This document shows, in pieces, positions 1 through 6,104 of a stretch of 6,104 nt of DNA. The stretch covers positions 1 to 6,104 of the forward strand of contig JAIOQF010000008.1 of the NCBI GenBank assembly GCA_021413535.1, read 5' to 3'. The notes beneath the pieces are model-generated. The model was not told the DNA's origin. It was given only the letters and a program-made list of their open reading frames with translations, and made no database searches. Position numbers and translations under genes: made by a program. This stretch comes from Verrucomicrobiota bacterium. Lineage in GTDB: Bacteria; Verrucomicrobiota; Verrucomicrobiia; Verrucomicrobiales; Verrucomicrobiaceae. Position 1 is the stretch's first letter. Each line of letters starts with the position of its first letter.

Positions 1-578
1 CGCCGGACAAGTTACGTTTCGATCCTGTCGAAGCGAGGAAACTTTTGGCCGAAGCCGGTTTCCCCGAGGGACGCGGCTTCCGAAAAATCGAAATCCTCAC
101 CAACAGCAACGAGAGCGCGCGCACCATCGCCGAGTTTTTCCAGGAAAGCTGGCGCAAGCATCTCGGGATCGAAGTCAGCATCCTTCAGCAGGACTGGCAG
201 GTCTATCTCGACTCCATGAGAAAGCTCAACTTCGACGTCGTCCGCGGCGGCTGGGTCGGGGACTACACGGATCCCTACACATTTCTCAGCGTTTTCCGCA
301 GCACCGACGGAAACAACAACACCGGATGGAAAAGTCCCAAGTATGACGAGCTGATGCTCACTGCGACCAGAGAGCTTGATACCGCCAACCGCATGAAATT
401 CATGCAGGAAAGCGAGGAACTCCTGTTGACGGAGTTGCCGATGATTCCTGTTTACTGGCGCATGGACTCGCACCTTCAGAGGCTCGAAGTGCTGAACTGG
501 AAAGAATCCAAGATCGGCCATCGCTGCTACAAAGCCGTCGACATCGGCCCCTATCAGCCGCTTCCACCAAAACCATGA
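1..578 (+). CDS. oppA: Oligopeptide ABC transporter substrate-binding protein OppA, C-terminal part (5' end outside window)
   Basis: This is the C-terminal portion (about 191 codons, reading from base 3) of a family 5 extracellular solute-binding protein, usually 530-600 aa. It would capture peptides in the periplasm and deliver them to the OppBC channel. The visible part opens with the family's FDPVEARKLLAEAGFPEG segment (18-71), where E. coli OppA has a similar 'RKLLAEAGY' stretch. It continues through an LQQDWQVYLDSM-like stretch (183-218) and the conserved GGWVGDYTDPYTFL block (246-287), matching W-x-x-DY-x-x-P in E. coli OppA. Near the end is a PMIPVYW strand (436-456). The signal peptide and N-terminal lobe lie upstream of the window. 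The stop codon overlaps the oppB start (ATGA, 575-578). The following OppB and OppC relatives favour an oligopeptide over a dipeptide or nickel system, but the ligand cannot be read from this part. Confidence 0.93.
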   Translation, partial: PDKLRFDPVEARKLLAEAGFPEGRGFRKIEILTNSNESARTIAEFFQESWRKHLGIEVSILQQDWQVYLDSMRKLNFDVVRGGWVGDYTDPYTFLSVFRSTDGNNNTGWKSPKYDELMLTATRELDTANRMKFMQESEELLLTELPMIPVYWRMDSHLQRLEVLNWKESKIGHRCYKAVDIGPYQPLPPKP

Positions 579-1498
579 TCCGCTTCATCATCAGCCGCCT
601 GGTGCAAGGTTTGCTCGTCGTCGCAGCGGTCATCTCGCTGACCTACGTCATGATGGCGCTCAGTCCCGGCAGCCCGTTCGCGAAGGATCGCGACATGCCG
701 CCGTATGTGAAGGAGAGCCTGAATAAAATCTATGGCTTGGACAAGCCACTCTATGTGCAAGTCTGGCGGAACTTGAAGAGCTTCGCGACGCTGGATTTCC
801 CCGTTTCCTACCGGCTCAAAGGCTGGACCGTGAACGATATCATCGCGCAAGGTGCGCCGGTTTCATTCACCGTTGGCGGCATGGCTTTTCTCATCGCACT
901 GGCGTTAGGCATTCCCGCTGGCGCACTGGCTGCAATGCGGGCCGGCCAGTTGCAAGACCGCTCCATCATGGTGGCGGCCACGCTCGGCGTATGCGTGCCC
1001 AGCCTAGTGCTGGGACCGGTCATCGCGCTGGTATTTGCTCTCCGCCTGCACTGGTTCAATGCCGCAGGCTGGTATGATGCGGACGATTGGGTGCTTCCCT
1101 CCCTCACCCTGGGCCTCATCAGCGCCGCCGCCGTGGCCCGGCTCACTCGCAGCGGCCTGCGGGAATCTCTCTTGGCCGACCACGTCCGCACTGCACGCGC
1201 CAAAGGCGCCAGCGAATGGATGATCGTCGTGCGTCACGCCTTCCGTCTCGCCTGTCTGCCGCTGTTGAATTATCTCGGACCGCTCGCCGCAGGATTGCTC
1301 GGCGGATCCTTTGTCACGGAAACCGTTTTCAATCTTCCGGGCCTCGGCAGGCACTTCATCAGTTCCGCCCTGCATAAGGACTTCACCGTCGCCATGGGAC
1401 TCGCCGGATTATTTGCGGTGCTCATCGTCTTCTTCAATCTGCTGGTGGACATCGTTCAGGCCTGGCTCAACCCGCGCATCCGTCTCACAGATTCATGA
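575..1498 (+). CDS. oppB: Oligopeptide ABC transporter permease OppB
   Basis: Inner-membrane permease, 307 aa (E. coli OppB is 306), forming half of the channel of an oligopeptide importer. The N-terminal helix (about 9-30) leads into the family signature LSPGSPF (29-35). A periplasmic segment follows, including WTVNDIIAQGAPVS (84-97), which aligns with 'SVNDLVASSFPVS' of E. coli OppB. Further hydrophobic helices lie near 100-120, 132-157, 173-190, 230-252 and 275-297, giving the usual six. The cytoplasmic EAA loop that docks the ATPase is visible as HVRTARAKGASEW..I (203-217) ending at LP (228-229). The GSFVTETVFNLPGLG block (about 245-260) is also characteristic. The start overlaps the oppA stop by 4 bases with no Shine-Dalgarno sequence ahead of it, so translation is probably coupled. 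The stop overlaps oppC in the same way. Nothing looks damaged. Confidence 0.95.
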   Translation: MIRFIISRLVQGLLVVAAVISLTYVMMALSPGSPFAKDRDMPPYVKESLNKIYGLDKPLYVQVWRNLKSFATLDFPVSYRLKGWTVNDIIAQGAPVSFTVGGMAFLIALALGIPAGALAAMRAGQLQDRSIMVAATLGVCVPSLVLGPVIALVFALRLHWFNAAGWYDADDWVLPSLTLGLISAAAVARLTRSGLRESLLADHVRTARAKGASEWMIVVRHAFRLACLPLLNYLGPLAAGLLGGSFVTETVFNLPGLGRHFISSALHKDFTVAMGLAGLFAVLIVFFNLLVDIVQAWLNPRIRLTDS

Positions 1499-2397
1499 AC
1501 GACGCCAAATCCATCGCGAATGTTCCCGCTGCCGAGCCGGTAAACGCGCCAGCTTCCCCCGGACCCTGGCATCAAGTGTGGCGACGCTTGCGGCGCAATC
1601 CTTCCGCCATGTTCGCGCTCTGGACGCTGAGCATCATCGTGGCGCTGTGCATCGGTGGCTCGATATTTTTTCAGCAGTCGCAGATTGTGCAGGATCTAAA
1701 AATCGTCCGCCAGCCGCCCAGCTTGCAACACTGGTTTGGCACGGACGCGCTGGGTCGCGATGTGCTGAAGCGCACACTCTGCGGCGGCAGCATCAGCTTG
1801 CTCGTCGGCGTCGTGGCCACACTGGTAGCGGTCATCATTGGCACCATTTACGGACTGATCTCCGGACTTGCTGGAAAGAAAGTGGACAACGCCATGATGC
1901 GATTGGTGGACATCCTCTATGGATTTCCTTTCATCGCGTTCGTAGTGCTGCTCTCCGTCATCTGCGGCCCGAGCCTCCTGCTGCTCTTTGTCGCCATTGG
2001 CGCCGTGGAATGGCTCACCACCGCACGAGTGGTGCGCGGACAGGTTCTCGGTTTGAAGAACCAGGAATTTGTCCTGGCCTCGCGCGCCTGTGGTGCGGGC
2101 CTGCGCCGCATTCTATGGCATCACCTGCTGCCGAACGTGGTTGGCCCTGTGGTGATTTACGCCAGCCTGACCGTGCCCGGCATCATGCTGCTGGAAGCGG
2201 TGCTGAGTTTCCTTGGTCTCGGAGTGCAGGCACCGAATAGCTCATGGGGATCGCTCATCCAGGAAGGTGCCAGCAACATGGAGATATGTCCCTGGCTTCT
2301 CGCTTTCCCCGGCGCGTTCTTTGTCACGACCCTGCTGTCACTCAATCTCCTCGGCGACGCCCTGCGCGACGCACTGGATCCGAAGTCACTTCAATAA
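1495..2397 (+). CDS. oppC: Oligopeptide ABC transporter permease OppC
   Basis: Second inner-membrane permease of the oligopeptide importer, 300 aa (E. coli OppC is 302). A poorly conserved cytoplasmic N-terminus (1-36) precedes TM1 (about 37-58). The OppC/DppC signature FGTDALGRDVLKR (81-93) comes next, followed by a GGSISLLVGVVATLVAV segment (97-113) like E. coli OppC. KVDNAMMRLVDILYGFPF (129-146) is a second strong family block. The EAA docking loop EFVLASRACGAG...ILWHHLLPN occupies 191-214. The C-terminal LGDALRDALDPK ending matches the GDGLRDALDPK end of E. coli OppC. It starts inside the oppB stop (ATGA, 1495-1498), so it belongs to the same transcript. The usual next genes, the ATPases oppD and oppF, are absent: a gene on the opposite strand begins 8 bases after the stop. 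The ATPases may lie upstream of oppA or elsewhere. Confidence 0.95.
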   Translation: MNDAKSIANVPAAEPVNAPASPGPWHQVWRRLRRNPSAMFALWTLSIIVALCIGGSIFFQQSQIVQDLKIVRQPPSLQHWFGTDALGRDVLKRTLCGGSISLLVGVVATLVAVIIGTIYGLISGLAGKKVDNAMMRLVDILYGFPFIAFVVLLSVICGPSLLLLFVAIGAVEWLTTARVVRGQVLGLKNQEFVLASRACGAGLRRILWHHLLPNVVGPVVIYASLTVPGIMLLEAVLSFLGLGVQAPNSSWGSLIQEGASNMEICPWLLAFPGAFFVTTLLSLNLLGDALRDALDPKSLQ

Positions 2398-2405
2398 GCC
2401 AGTCG

Positions 2406-3605
2406 TCAGCCATCAGCGGCGCGGATCTTCTCATCCTTGGCCAGCCAGCCAATCAACGCCGTTGCGAGAAACGCCAGCGCTCCGCAGGAAATCAACGCCG
2501 TGCGACTACCCAGGTGTTCCCAGAGAAATCCCGTTCCCAACGAGGCTGGCAACGCGACAATCCCGCAGATCGCGTGATACCAGCCGAACGCCACGCCTTT
2601 CTGCTCCGGTGGCGCTAACTTCCCCACCAGCGCCTTCTCCGCACCTTCGGTCAGACCGTGATACAATCCATAAAGCGCGAACAGCACCCACACCTGCCAC
2701 GCGCTGCTGGCAAAACCAAACAAGGCATACACCGCGCCATAAACCAACCAGCCGCCGCGGATCACGGGCAACGCGCCGATGCGATCAGACAAATGCCCGC
2801 CCGCGAGATTAGTCACCGCCTTTGTGAGATGCAGCACAATCCAGAGCAAGGGAATGAACTTCAAAGCGATGCCAGCCTCGCTGGCCTTCAGCAGAAGAAA
2901 GGCATCGCTAGAATTCGCCAGTGTGAAGATGGCGAGAATCATCAGGTATCGCCTAAGTTGCGCTGGTTGCTGCGACCACGTCAGCGTGGAATCAGTTGAT
3001 GCCTTCAGTTTGCTCCTCGCATTCCCCGCTTCCTTCACACCGAAAAGAATCGCCAGCACGGCAAAAACTCCCGGTATCGCAGCGACCCAAAATACCTGCC
3101 GCGTGTTCAAGCCGATGCTTAGCAAGATGGTTGCCAGCAATGCACCGAGCATGGCACCGATGTGATCCATCGCCCGGTGAAATCCAAAAGCCCAGCCCCG
3201 TGACTCCGGAGCGGTCGCAGCAGTGAGCAAGGCGTCGCGCGGTGCAGATCGCAGCCCCTTGCCCACTCGGTCCGACGCACGCACCACCAGCGCCTGCCAC
3301 GGCGCGGTGCAGAGCGCCATCATCGGTCGCATCACCGCAGACAGCGAATACCCGAACAACACCAGCGGGCGGCGGTTGCCACTGCGGTCCGACCACGCGC
3401 CGCTGAACAGCTTGAGCAGCGCCGCCACCGTTTCAGCAACGCCTTCGACCAGTCCAAAAAACGTCGCCGTGGCACCGAGCTGAAGTGTGAGGAACGCCGG
3501 AAGAAGCGGCACGATCATCTCACTGGAGAGGTCGGTGAACAGACTCACCACACCCAGCGCGATGACCGCGCGCGGCAATTTGCTGGGGGGCACAGGCATG
3601 CTCAT
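2406..3605 (-). CDS. Major facilitator superfamily (MFS) transporter, substrate unknown
   Basis: A 399-aa inner-membrane secondary transporter of the usual 12-helix MFS size. Recognisable blocks are FTDLSSEMIVPLLPAFL (23-39) in the first helix region and GAWSDRSGNRRP (69-80), the motif A loop between TM2 and TM3. SDRVGKGLRSAPRDALL (111-127) and FGFHRAMDHIGAMLG (140-154) follow, then a hydrophilic central loop (about 191-218). NSSDAFLLLKA (231-241) and GGHLSDRIG (269-277), the second-half motif A, complete the pattern. The D-R-V-G-K-G-x-R-x-x-P-R-D block marks a widespread subfamily usually annotated only as 'MFS transporter', sometimes near TetA-like drug exporters; I cannot assign a substrate. 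An in-frame TAG two codons upstream limits the start to ATG 3605 or Met3 (3599). A GAGAGGGGG run (3620-3628) is too far from either to be a normal ribosome site. The gene is convergent with oppC and unlikely to be functionally tied to it. Confidence 0.9.
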   Translation of the reverse strand: MSMPVPPSKLPRAVIALGVVSLFTDLSSEMIVPLLPAFLTLQLGATATFFGLVEGVAETVAALLKLFSGAWSDRSGNRRPLVLFGYSLSAVMRPMMALCTAPWQALVVRASDRVGKGLRSAPRDALLTAATAPESRGWAFGFHRAMDHIGAMLGALLATILLSIGLNTRQVFWVAAIPGVFAVLAILFGVKEAGNARSKLKASTDSTLTWSQQPAQLRRYLMILAIFTLANSSDAFLLLKASEAGIALKFIPLLWIVLHLTKAVTNLAGGHLSDRIGALPVIRGGWLVYGAVYALFGFASSAWQVWVLFALYGLYHGLTEGAEKALVGKLAPPEQKGVAFGWYHAICGIVALPASLGTGFLWEHLGSRTALISCGALAFLATALIGWLAKDEKIRAADG

Positions 3606-3648
3606 TGGCTAACACAGATCCCCCTCTCACGCGAGTCTGGATCACAGA

Positions 3649-3674
3649 TCATTTATCTATGTCGTCGTAAATGA
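3649..3674. promoter_or_regulatory. Inverted repeat in the divergent intergenic region
   Basis: Two perfect 7-base arms, TCATTTA (3649-3655) and TAAATGA (3668-3674), face each other across a 12-base spacer. Each lies beside a GATC (3647-3650 and 3677-3680). The element sits 44 bases upstream of the MFS start and about 180 bases upstream of the PstS-like gene, where an operator for a dimeric regulator could lie. That role is inference; short AT-rich inverted repeats also arise by chance. Confidence 0.3.
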
Positions 3675-3712
3675 CTGATCCCTTCAGTGACGAAAACGTT
3701 GCAGTAAACGAG

Positions 3713-3728
3713 TAGCCCTTGAGGGCTA
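3713..3728. promoter_or_regulatory. Short perfect hairpin or palindrome upstream of the PstS-like gene
   Basis: TAGCCCT (3713-3719) and AGGGCTA (3722-3728) are exact reverse complements around a TG centre. As RNA this would fold as a 6-base-pair stem with a TTGA loop. No T-run follows on either strand, so it does not look like a factor-independent terminator. It could be a protein-binding palindrome or a 5' leader hairpin of the downstream gene if transcription starts before it. Its role is unknown. Confidence 0.3.
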
Positions 3729-3778
3729 GTTGACGATAGCCTGCATGTGTTAAGAAAAACCATATCTAACACCGCTCC

Positions 3779-3865
3779 GAGAGCAATTACCTGATTCTAC
3801 AAGTAAACCGGAACTCACTCAATCAACCTCCACCAACAAACCAATAGTAAACATGAGAGCAATTA
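3779..3865 (+). repeat. 11-base direct repeat spanning the leader and start of the PstS-like gene
   Basis: GAGAGCAATTA occurs exactly at 3779-3789 and again at 3855-3865, where it overlaps the ATG of the PstS-like gene and codes for its first residues (ATGAGAGCAATTAAA). The offset is 76 bases. An exact 11-base match within such a short region is not expected often by chance, but no function is evident. It could be a small tandem-type duplication or a paired binding site. Confidence 0.4.
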
Positions 3866-5310
3866 AATCCCTACTCGCAGGCTTCGCCCTGCTGGCATTT
3901 ACAACCTTCGCTGAAGCCCAAACCACCATTCGTGTAACTGGTTCCACCGCATTCCGGAGTGCAACTGTAAATGCGATCAAGAACTTATACACGGCGAATT
4001 TAACCTATGGTTATATCGGCGCAAGTTTCACAGGCGCTGGCAAACACATCTTCAAGGGTGACATTGGTGCCAACACGGATGTAACCATCAAAACTTCATG
4101 GTCGGGCGCGGTGGATGGCCAGCTCGCGGTCGTCTCAGGCGATACCACAGTGAAGTATCTGGAGGACGGCGGCACCGTTCTCAGCGCAGCATTGACCAAC
4201 GGCGGCACGGCAAATCTCACCGACAACTCGGCGGCGGCAGGAGTCGCATCCGATGTGGCGATGCTGGATCACTTCCAGTCTACCACACCCTTCAAGGCGC
4301 CGGCCTATCCCTCTATGACCATCACACCCGTCGGCATCATTGCCTTCAAGTGGATCGCCAATCGCGGCCAGTCATTTTCAGATATGAACGTTGACACCAC
4401 TGGCACTGATAATATCGGCACTGTTGCTGATACTGCTTCGCTTTCAGCCGGAATGACCATCACCGGCAACGCCAACATTCCCGCCAACGCCAGGATCGGA
4501 GCCATCACCAGCGGCACGACATTCACGATCGTGAAGAACACAGACGGCGCGACTCTGAATTCCACAGGAGCGGCGTCAGGCGTAAGCACCCGCTTCGTTA
4601 CGGCATGTCCGATCAGCAACATGACGCCTCAAATCGCCCAGGCACTTTACAGCAATGGCTCTGTCTCGCTGGCGACGATTACTGGCAACAGCGCCCACAA
4701 CACCCAGCTCGTCTGGGCGCTTGGCCGTGATGCCGGATCCGGCACCCGCCTTCAAGCGCTCCAGGAAAGCGGTGTTGGCTACAACTCGCAAGTAACACAG
4801 TTCCAGCCCACGATCTCTGGCGGCATTGCCACGGCTCAAGTCCTGGCCACCAACTCCGTCAGTGTGCTCCCGGCTATCGTGGCCCAGCATCCCAATCCGG
4901 GCGACGGCGGCTACAGCAGCGGCGGCACCCTGGCCACCTCGATGACCATGATCACTTCCAACGCCCTGGACAAGGATGGCCTACCTCACGGCGCTCCCAC
5001 CGGCCCCACGGCCATGGGCTACTTCGTTTCTTATGCGGGAATCAGTGATGCCACCACAGCCATCAGCGGTGGAGCCAAGGAGCTTACTTGGAACGGAGTT
5101 CCTTATAGCGAAGCAGCCGTTCAGGAAGGTAAATATACTTTCTGGGGTTATGAATCCTTGTCCTATCTTACCACGCTCACGGGCATCAAGAAGACAATAT
5201 CAGATGCGCTCGCCAACCAGATCATCACGGTTGACGCCCCCTCACCTAAACTCAGCACCATGAAGTGCCTGCGGACTGCCGATGGCGGTGTGGTCCTTCA
5301 AAACTACTAA
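3853..5310 (+). CDS. Secreted PstS-like substrate-binding protein with an inserted beta-rich segment
   Basis: A 485-aa exported protein related to the PstS/phosphate-binding superfamily. Residues 1-22 form a signal peptide (MRAIK, hydrophobic 7-19, likely cut AEA|Q at 22/23). There is no lipobox cysteine, so a soluble or envelope-associated product is expected. The mature start IRVTGSTAFRSA (26-37) corresponds to the first ligand-binding loop of PstS-type proteins. GRDAGSGTR (291-299) matches the R-x-D-x-SGT phosphate-binding loop of E. coli PstS. MTPQIAQALYSNG (257-269) and GKYTFWGYE (426-434) also resemble family segments. Between about 179 and 250 sits a Thr/Gly/Ala-rich stretch with LSAGMTITGNANIPANARIG (197-216) and SGTTFTIV (220-227), like repeats in phage tail and adhesin proteins; it looks inserted into the binding fold. 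The start has no Shine-Dalgarno sequence and a nearly G-free leader. No pstCAB genes are adjacent, so phosphate uptake is unproven; scavenging or a structural role is possible. Confidence 0.8.
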   Translation: MRAIKSLLAGFALLAFTTFAEAQTTIRVTGSTAFRSATVNAIKNLYTANLTYGYIGASFTGAGKHIFKGDIGANTDVTIKTSWSGAVDGQLAVVSGDTTVKYLEDGGTVLSAALTNGGTANLTDNSAAAGVASDVAMLDHFQSTTPFKAPAYPSMTITPVGIIAFKWIANRGQSFSDMNVDTTGTDNIGTVADTASLSAGMTITGNANIPANARIGAITSGTTFTIVKNTDGATLNSTGAASGVSTRFVTACPISNMTPQIAQALYSNGSVSLATITGNSAHNTQLVWALGRDAGSGTRLQALQESGVGYNSQVTQFQPTISGGIATAQVLATNSVSVLPAIVAQHPNPGDGGYSSGGTLATSMTMITSNALDKDGLPHGAPTGPTAMGYFVSYAGISDATTAISGGAKELTWNGVPYSEAAVQEGKYTFWGYESLSYLTTLTGIKKTISDALANQIITVDAPSPKLSTMKCLRTADGGVVLQNY

Positions 5311-5320
5311 GCAGTGTCTG

Positions 5321-5348
5321 GGGCGGCCCGTGAATGACGCGGCCGCTC
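5321..5348 (+). terminator. GC-rich hairpin after the PstS-like gene, possible terminator
   Basis: GGGCGGCC (5321-5328) pairs with GGCCGCTC (5341-5348) including one G-U pair. CGT (5329-5331) and ACG (5337-5339) extend the stem across one bulged C to a five-base loop GAATG. The stem begins 10 bases after the stop codon, the normal place for a terminator. It is followed by ATCATAATAACT, AT-rich but without a proper T-run, so it may only slow polymerase or protect the mRNA 3' end. The next gene starts about 40 bases further on, so partial read-through is plausible. Confidence 0.45.
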
Positions 5349-5388
5349 ATCATAATAACTCACAGCACCCTCTTGAATGATTAACACC

Positions 5389-5580
5389 ATGAAATTCACC
5401 AACTTAAAAAATGCAGTCCTCCTGGCCTTGGCCGGGACGACACTGCTCGCCACCACCGCCAGCGCGGTTAATGACTACGATGCCGGGGATCTCCTCCTCG
5501 GTGTCCGGGCTGATGCCGGAACCGGCGTCACCCAGGACCTTCACCACTGCAAAAATGAGCGCCATGGCCACGGTGTATAA
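5389..5580 (+). pseudogene. 5' fragment of a broken surface-protein gene: signal peptide and start of mature domain
   Basis: This frame encodes a convincing signal peptide: MKFTNLKNAV, then a hydrophobic core LLALAGTTLLA, cut after TASA at residue 26 (about 5466). The mature start is VNDYDAGDLLLGVRADAGTG (5467-5526), a pattern I associate with Verrucomicrobial exported proteins that carry C-terminal sorting signals. After GVTQD the frame turns into low-quality sequence (LHHCKNERHGHGV) and stops at 5580. From about 5540 the neighbouring +1 frame reads like protein and stays open to the window edge. I therefore take this as the first piece of a gene split by a frameshift, probably with lost internal codons. 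ATG 5377 in the same frame is an alternative start, but 5389 gives the more usual signal-peptide N-terminus. Neither has a Shine-Dalgarno sequence. A real 64-aa peptide is possible but unlikely. Confidence 0.65.
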
Positions 5581-6104
5581 CAATGGCACGCTAACTTCAG
5601 GCGTGCTGATTCAACCCACGTCGGATTCCAATAGTTATGCATCCTACATGCCCGGCGGCACCGTCACGAACTCAGGCGGCATCAGCTTTGCCACGTTTAA
5701 CCCGCACATCGAAGGCAATCCAGGCCAGGTGCTTGATCTGTTTCGCATGACTCCCGGAGGTTCGGGTCCCGGAACGTTCGTCGGACGCTTCACCCTCTAC
5801 AGCACGGGCAAACTCGTCTTCACTCCACGTGATGGCATCGGCGCGGCGTTCACTTCTGTTCAGGTCGAACAACCCACCTATTCAGTGACGGAGAACGTTG
5901 GCAGCCTGACAGTCAAGATTGTCCGCGGAGGCGACCCCTTGGTAGCCTTCGATGTCACCGCCGACACAGCGAACGGCACCGCTCTTGCTAGCACCGACTA
6001 CACGGCGCAGTTGAACCAGCTCAAATCGTTTGCAGCCAACGACGCAGAGAAGTCACTCGTCATTCCGATTCTTCCGCGCGCTGGAGCACAGTCGAGCCGC
6101 GACT
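5555..6104 (+). CDS. Calx-beta domain surface protein, continuation in the shifted frame (3' end outside window)
   Basis: This frame is open from 5408 to the window end and reads as protein from about 5540. The first ATG in the protein-like part is 5555 (MSAMATVYNNG); an earlier ATG at 5411 would translate signal-peptide codons out of frame. Residues from 5696 onward give FNPHIEG, QVLDLFRM, GTFVGRFTLYSTGKLVFTP, which resembles the end of the GDLLLGFRA-type domain whose start lies in the other frame just upstream. A Calx-beta domain follows (about 5849-6079): FTSVQVEQPTYSVTEN, GSLTVKIVRGG, then the hallmark NGTALASTDYTA (5972-6007) and KSLVIPIL. Calx-beta domains are calcium-binding beta-sandwich modules common in bacterial extracellular and adhesion proteins. 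Without a signal peptide of its own, this part would be exported only if joined to the upstream fragment. The C-terminus, where a cell-surface sorting signal might sit, is not in the window. Confidence 0.65.
   Translation, partial: MSAMATVYNNGTLTSGVLIQPTSDSNSYASYMPGGTVTNSGGISFATFNPHIEGNPGQVLDLFRMTPGGSGPGTFVGRFTLYSTGKLVFTPRDGIGAAFTSVQVEQPTYSVTENVGSLTVKIVRGGDPLVAFDVTADTANGTALASTDYTAQLNQLKSFAANDAEKSLVIPILPRAGAQSSRD

Noticed and set aside
12..521. A 169-codon open frame antisense to oppA
   Set aside because: It mirrors the codon pattern of oppA on the other strand and has no recognisable domain or supporting neighbour.
1311..2240. A 309-codon open frame overlapping oppB and oppC
   Set aside because: It is long only because GC-rich coding DNA lacks stops. 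Its translation is rich in Arg, Ser and His with no family features, while both overlapping frames are clearly permeases.
3730..3768. TTGACG (3730-3735) as a -35 box for the PstS-like gene
   Set aside because: At a 17-base spacing the -10 position reads AGAAAA. The nearest better candidates (TTAAGA at 3750, TATCTA at 3763) give spacings of 14 and 27 bases, so no convincing promoter can be named.
4098..4394. A 98-codon open frame inside the PstS-like gene
   Set aside because: It is an out-of-frame reading of a clear coding sequence, rich in Arg and Gly, with no start signal or recognisable motif.
5551..5557. The AAAAATG run as a programmed frameshift site
   Set aside because: Joining the two parts needs a +1 shift, and five A residues do not form a typical slippery heptamer. 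No stimulatory hairpin is evident just downstream, and the apparent loss of internal residues fits a mutation better.
5672..5872. A 66-codon open frame antisense to the Calx-beta gene
   Set aside because: It lies opposite sequence that encodes a recognisable surface domain and shows no protein features of its own.

Overview
The window looks like chromosomal DNA from a member of the Verrucomicrobiota. The main reasons are two exported proteins in the right half: an unusual PstS-like binding protein, and a protein starting with the 'AGDLLLGVRA' type of N-terminus followed by a Calx-beta domain. Both styles are, to my knowledge, typical of that phylum. None of the six visible starts has a well-placed Shine-Dalgarno sequence, which also fits. 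The assignment comes from recalled family features, not a search.

Left part (1-2397, + strand): the 3' end of an operon for oligopeptide uptake. It holds the C-terminal third of the periplasmic binding protein OppA, then the two inner-membrane permeases OppB and OppC. Each junction is a 4-base ATGA overlap, so the three are almost certainly co-transcribed and translationally coupled. The OppD/OppF ATPases that power such an importer do not follow oppC.

Middle (2406-3605, - strand): a 12-TM major facilitator superfamily transporter of unknown substrate, convergent with oppC and separated from it by 8 bases. Its start faces a 247-base AT-richer intergenic region (3606-3852) containing an inverted repeat, a short perfect hairpin and an 11-base direct repeat. 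This region must hold the control signals for the MFS gene and for the next gene, which runs away from it.

Right part (3853-6104, + strand): a 485-aa secreted PstS-like protein. Its binding fold appears to be interrupted by a beta-rich, phage-tail/adhesin-like segment of about 70 residues. After a GC-rich hairpin comes a gene for a surface protein with a clear signal peptide. Its reading frame breaks about 45 codons into the mature part and continues one frame over, through the remainder of its N-terminal domain and a Calx-beta domain, to the window edge. I read this as a frameshifted and probably internally deleted gene, or a sequence error.

I see no RNA genes, CRISPR arrays, insertion sequences or phage genes. 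The points most worth a second look are the nested domain in the PstS-like protein and the broken Calx-beta gene beside it.
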